Shown here: piece by piece, positions 61,374 to 64,000 of the stretch
How the letters are laid out: the number at the start of each line of letters is the position of its first letter
Position numbering within the stretch: the stretch's first letter is position 1
Assembly: GCA_029547185.1 (NCBI GenBank)
Contig: JAKPPU010000087.1
Location: 26,329-90,328, forward strand
Length of the DNA: 64,000 nucleotides
Direction: 5' to 3'
Source of the DNA: Deltaproteobacteria bacterium
GTDB lineage: Bacteria > Desulfobacterota > Desulfomonilia > UBA1062
Program-made: the position numbers and the translations under genes
Notes under the pieces: generated by a model
Seen by the model: the letters and a program-made list of their open reading frames with translations, nothing else
What the model was told of the DNA's origin: nothing
The model's database searches: none

Positions 61374-62702
61374 ATGGCATTTCGGAGTATTGCACGCCAC
61401 CTCGAGGAAAACGGCTCAGCACTGGCACGCCAGGTGTCTCAGGCCGGCTTGAGTCTCTTCGATCCGGCCGATCTGGGTCCGCTCATGGACCTCATCGGCG
61501 ACTCCCGCTATGTTCTCCTGGGTGAAGCCACCCACGGGACCGCGGAGTTCTATATGTGGCGGTCTTTCATAAGCCAGCAGCTGATCCGGGAAAAAGGGTT
61601 TTCCTTTATCTGTGTCGAGGGCGACTGGCCCGACTGTTACCGGGTCAACCGGTACGCAAAGTCGTATCCCGATTCGGGCGCCGACGCCTACGAGGTGCTC
61701 GTTGACTTCAATCGCTGGCCCACGTGGATGTGGGCCAACTGGGAGATCGTCGCCCTGGTCGAGTGGCTGCGGCGCTACAACGACGGCAGGCCCGACAAGG
61801 TGGGCTTCTACGGCCTCGATGTCTACTCCCTGTGGGAATCCATGGAATCGATCATCGCCTACCTCGAAAAATACGATCCTGAGGCGGCAAAGACGGCGAA
61901 GAAGGCTTCCTCCTGCTTCGAGCCATACGGTCAGAATGCAGAGCAGTATGCATGGAAAGTCGCCATGGTGCCCGAGTCATGCGAGCGGGAGGTCATCGAT
62001 CTCCTGGTGGAGCTGAGGCACAATCCCCGAAGATACGAGCGCGACGACGAGGATGCCTTCAGTGCAGAGCAGAATGCCCTCGTCATGGTGGATGCAGAGC
62101 GGTACTACCGCACCATGGTCCGGGGCGGGGCAGCTTCGTGGAACGTCCGCGACAAACATATGTTCGACACCCTCATCCGTCTCATGCAATTCCACGGGCC
62201 CGGCTCGAAGGCCATTGTCTGGGCTCACAACACCCATATAGGCGATGCCAGGGCCACGGACATGGTTCAGGCGGGCGAGTTCAACATCGGCCAGCTCGTA
62301 CGGGAGCATCACAGCGGGGACGGGGTGGTTCTCGTCGGGTTCGCCACGAACCGGGGCACGGTGGTCGCGGCCGACGAATGGGGAGCGCCGATGGAGGATA
62401 TGATGGTTCCTCCCGGTGCGCCGGGAAGCTGGGAGGACGTGCTGCACCAGGCAGGAAACCAGGACAAGCTCCTCATCCTCAGGGACAAGGCCGAAAATCC
62501 GCAGTGGACGGAAGCCCGAGGGCAGCGCGCCATCGGGGTCGTTTACAATCCCGCCTTCGAGCGGTACGGCAACTATGTGCCCACCTCATTACCCCGGCGC
62601 TACGATGCCCTGCTCTACATAGACGAGAGCCACTCACTGCATCAGCTCCACGTCGTGCCCCAGATCAATGTACCGCCCGAGCTGTATCCGTGGGGGATCT
62701 GA
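61374..62702 (+). CDS. Erythromycin esterase family protein
   Basis: A 442-residue cytoplasmic protein of the EreA-like/succinoglycan family: GEATHGTAEFYMWR (Glu51, His54), FICVEGDWPDCYRVNRY, VGFYGLDVYSLWES and IVWAHNTHIGDAR (His285, His288). These residues form the metal or catalytic site in EreA/EreB. Distant homologues are widespread and most do not act on macrolides, so resistance is not claimed. ATG 61374 has AAAGGAGAAG; upstream in-frame codons lack it. Confidence 0.85.
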   Translation: MAFRSIARHLEENGSALARQVSQAGLSLFDPADLGPLMDLIGDSRYVLLGEATHGTAEFYMWRSFISQQLIREKGFSFICVEGDWPDCYRVNRYAKSYPDSGADAYEVLVDFNRWPTWMWANWEIVALVEWLRRYNDGRPDKVGFYGLDVYSLWESMESIIAYLEKYDPEAAKTAKKASSCFEPYGQNAEQYAWKVAMVPESCEREVIDLLVELRHNPRRYERDDEDAFSAEQNALVMVDAERYYRTMVRGGAASWNVRDKHMFDTLIRLMQFHGPGSKAIVWAHNTHIGDARATDMVQAGEFNIGQLVREHHSGDGVVLVGFATNRGTVVAADEWGAPMEDMMVPPGAPGSWEDVLHQAGNQDKLLILRDKAENPQWTEARGQRAIGVVYNPAFERYGNYVPTSLPRRYDALLYIDESHSLHQLHVVPQINVPPELYPWGI

Positions 62703-62709
62703 GCCGTCT

Positions 62710-63117
62710 TTAAAGGGGCTTGTCCTTCCCGTCGGTTGCGGACTTGATGGACAGGGCGGTGAAGAAGCCCTCCTTGCTCGCGGTGTACCGTACCCTCACC
62801 TGCTGGTCCCTTAAGAGTTTATCGAGCGTTATGACCTTCCAGTCGGAGCCGTAGATGGTGGTCGGCCTCACCAGGAAGGTGTATCTCTTCCCGGCCTCGT
62901 CCATGACGGATAACTCGGGACGCACGCCCCTCGACGGGTCTGCAAGGGTGATGGTCTCGATCTTTCCCTTGATCTCGGCAGAGGCTGCTGCCTTGTGAGA
63001 GACGGGAGGATGGGCCTTGCCCTTCCGTGCGGCCGGCACGACATCCTGTCCAGAACAGGCCGGCGAAAAAACCATGAGAGCGAACAGTACCGCGAGTATC
63101 TTCTTCATCGCTATCAC
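62710..63117 (-). CDS. Small secreted or lipoprotein, DUF5666-like
   Basis: A 135-residue exported protein with hydrophobic N-terminus AMKKILAVLFALMVFSPACSG (possible lipobox SPAC). The mature part has AEIKGKIETITLADPSRGVR, YTFLVRPTTIYGSDWKVITLDKLLRDQQVRVRY, which follows the same small-barrel pattern as the proteins at 5209 and 17445. GTG 63117 fits an AAGGGA site nine bases upstream; ATG 63108 is the alternative. It converges with the esterase-family gene, 7 bases away. Confidence 0.65.
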   Translation of the reverse strand: MIAMKKILAVLFALMVFSPACSGQDVVPAARKGKAHPPVSHKAAASAEIKGKIETITLADPSRGVRPELSVMDEAGKRYTFLVRPTTIYGSDWKVITLDKLLRDQQVRVRYTASKEGFFTALSIKSATDGKDKPL

Positions 63118-63328
63118 TTTTCAATATCCCTTCGCCATCCGGTCTGCAAGCCTCTGCAAGGCTCTTTGTCAGAAGCAGGAAGGTTCTCCTTGTACCGGTC
63201 ATGCATACATGAAGGATAATTAACCCATGATGAGAGGAAGATTAAAATCCTCTCATGTTCGTCTCGTAATGGGGAACGATCTCGCCTGCCCTCGTGGCCG
63301 TATGGGTCACCGTGTCCACGACGGGGAG

Positions 63329-63871
63329 TCATTCGACGGGGCCGTAGACCCGGGTATAAAACTGCCTGAATGCAGGCAGCGCCATGGTCTCACCTTTTTT
63401 CATGAGCTCGCCCTGGACGTATCCTTTTTTGAGGCTTACCCGGACCGCTGCCCGGTGCGCGGTTATGAGCCGCTTCAGGAAAGACTGATCGACCATGTAT
63501 CTCTTTACCGAGCAGCCCTGCGATGGTTTGCAGAAGGTCGTCCCGGTCGTGTGCGGACCCGTGCCGATGCCGTAGCGGGTTTTCCCGTCAATGGACGCAA
63601 AGCTCACGATCTCTCCGTCCATATCGAAGTGAAGCGATTCTCCCTCGGAGATCGGATTCGCCCCGTCGACCACGGCCAGGAGCATCACGCTCTCGGGATT
63701 CATGGTGGAACGCTTGAAGAGGCCGAGCCTGATATAGCAGGTGGTGCGCGCACCTTCCCTGCATACGAAGGCAGGCTCCATGGCGATCTCCTTTGCCCCG
63801 TCGAAGGAGGAAATGCTCTCCTGGATCACCCCCGGCACGACGGCACACCCGGCGATGAACAAGATCATCAC
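63329..63871 (-). CDS. Putative lipoprotein of unknown function
   Basis: An envelope protein of about 180 residues. The lipobox LFIAGC lies near the start; the mature part reads ISSFDGAKEIAMEPAFVCREG, YIRLGLFKRSTMNPESVMLLAVV, GESLHFDMDGEIVSFASIDG and AAVRVSLKKGYVQGELMKKG, which I do not recognise. From GTG 63871 the signal would be only eight residues long; reading back in frame to an ATA at 63892 gives HKSFISVMILFIAGC, a normal lipoprotein signal just after GGCGGAGG. Start therefore uncertain. Confidence 0.65.
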   Translation of the reverse strand: MMILFIAGCAVVPGVIQESISSFDGAKEIAMEPAFVCREGARTTCYIRLGLFKRSTMNPESVMLLAVVDGANPISEGESLHFDMDGEIVSFASIDGKTRYGIGTGPHTTGTTFCKPSQGCSVKRYMVDQSFLKRLITAHRAAVRVSLKKGYVQGELMKKGETMALPAFRQFYTRVYGPVE

Positions 63872-63921
63872 GGAGATGAAGGACTTGTGTATGACCCTCC
63901 GCCATGGCGGAAGATGTTTGC

Positions 63922-64000
63922 CATTCCCGGTATCTCTTCCGTCATTCCCGGCCTCTCTTCTATCATTCCCGTTTTCTCTTCCGTCATTCCCGCGAAGGCG
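63922..64000. repeat. 21-bp tandem repeat running into a dispersed palindrome
   Basis: CATTCCCG starts at 63922, 63943, 63964 and 63985, exactly 21 bases apart; units read CATTCCCGG-TATCTCTTCCGT with small changes. The fourth copy becomes CATTCCCGCGAAGGCG, the core of the dispersed palindrome also present at 8064-8093. The array continues beyond the window edge. Confidence 0.85.

Noticed and set aside
61374..62702. Macrolide resistance gene
   Set aside because: Erythromycin-esterase family membership is broad; no resistance context or mobile element is present.

Overview
The window looks like a chromosomal piece of a Gram-negative, fairly GC-rich bacterium. LpxL-type acyltransferase, CusBA efflux, an Slp-type lipoprotein and PEP-CTERM/Wzz exopolysaccharide genes all need an outer membrane. 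The anaerobic flavour comes from an adenosylcobalamin-dependent ribonucleotide reductase end, three radical SAM enzymes, a polyferredoxin with a CCxCCC knot and an Fe-S/flavin pair. Together with large multi-PAS histidine kinases this suggests a Desulfobacterota (deltaproteobacterial) or similar lineage; that is inference, since no rRNA or tRNA gene was seen. GTG and TTG starts are common and are mostly backed by clear Shine-Dalgarno sequences.

Layout. 0-8 kb: end of nrdJ, a DUF4382 lipoprotein, a B12-binding radical SAM protein, an orphan SIR2 protein, a pair of tail-to-tail homologous small genes (one a headless fragment), then ptsP (GAF-EI). 8.2-19.8 kb: an eleven-gene minus-strand copper/metal-handling run: multicopper oxidase, small periplasmic protein, Met-rich YtkA-like protein, CusB, CusA, two NosL-like proteins, a small membrane protein, an FtsX permease, an ABC ATPase and a polytopic membrane protein with an HHCPFC motif. 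It joins CusBA-type efflux to a Nos-type ABC/NosL module, with no outer-membrane channel and no regulator. 20-25.6 kb: PEP-CTERM protein, tyrosine-kinase-like ATPase, Wzz-like co-polymerase and TPR lipoprotein of an exopolysaccharide system. 26-34 kb: three consecutive multi-PAS histidine kinases, two of them close paralogues carrying receiver domains.

34-44 kb: DUF4870 protein, ferredoxin/FMN-reductase operon, DUF1998 helicase of the MrfA type, a PKD-repeat lipoprotein with a MopE-like metal-binding tail, split UxaA-family dehydratase subunits, YihY/BrkB protein. 44-52 kb: secreted lectin-like protein, SPL-like radical SAM, MATE pump, a fused DUF2064/GT2 enzyme of the TIGR04282/TIGR04283 type, then MauE-like, rhodanese, a probably truncated Tat-signal protein and a BioB-like radical SAM enzyme. 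52-64 kb: MORN protein, PfkB kinase, HAD phosphatase, Slp-like lipoprotein, a metallophosphoesterase-nucleotidyltransferase fusion, a lipid A-type acyltransferase with an unusual catalytic motif, an RRM protein, an Fn3 protein, a methyltransferase, an erythromycin-esterase family protein and two small envelope proteins.

Non-coding structure: two inverted-repeat elements (42342-42440 and 56974-57230), a dispersed CATTCCC...GGGAAT repeat at 8.06 kb and at the right edge, a 21-bp tandem array at 63922-64000, a two-hairpin leader repeat before the ferredoxin operon, and two strong bidirectional terminators. No CRISPR array, prophage, transposase gene, rRNA or tRNA was recognised.
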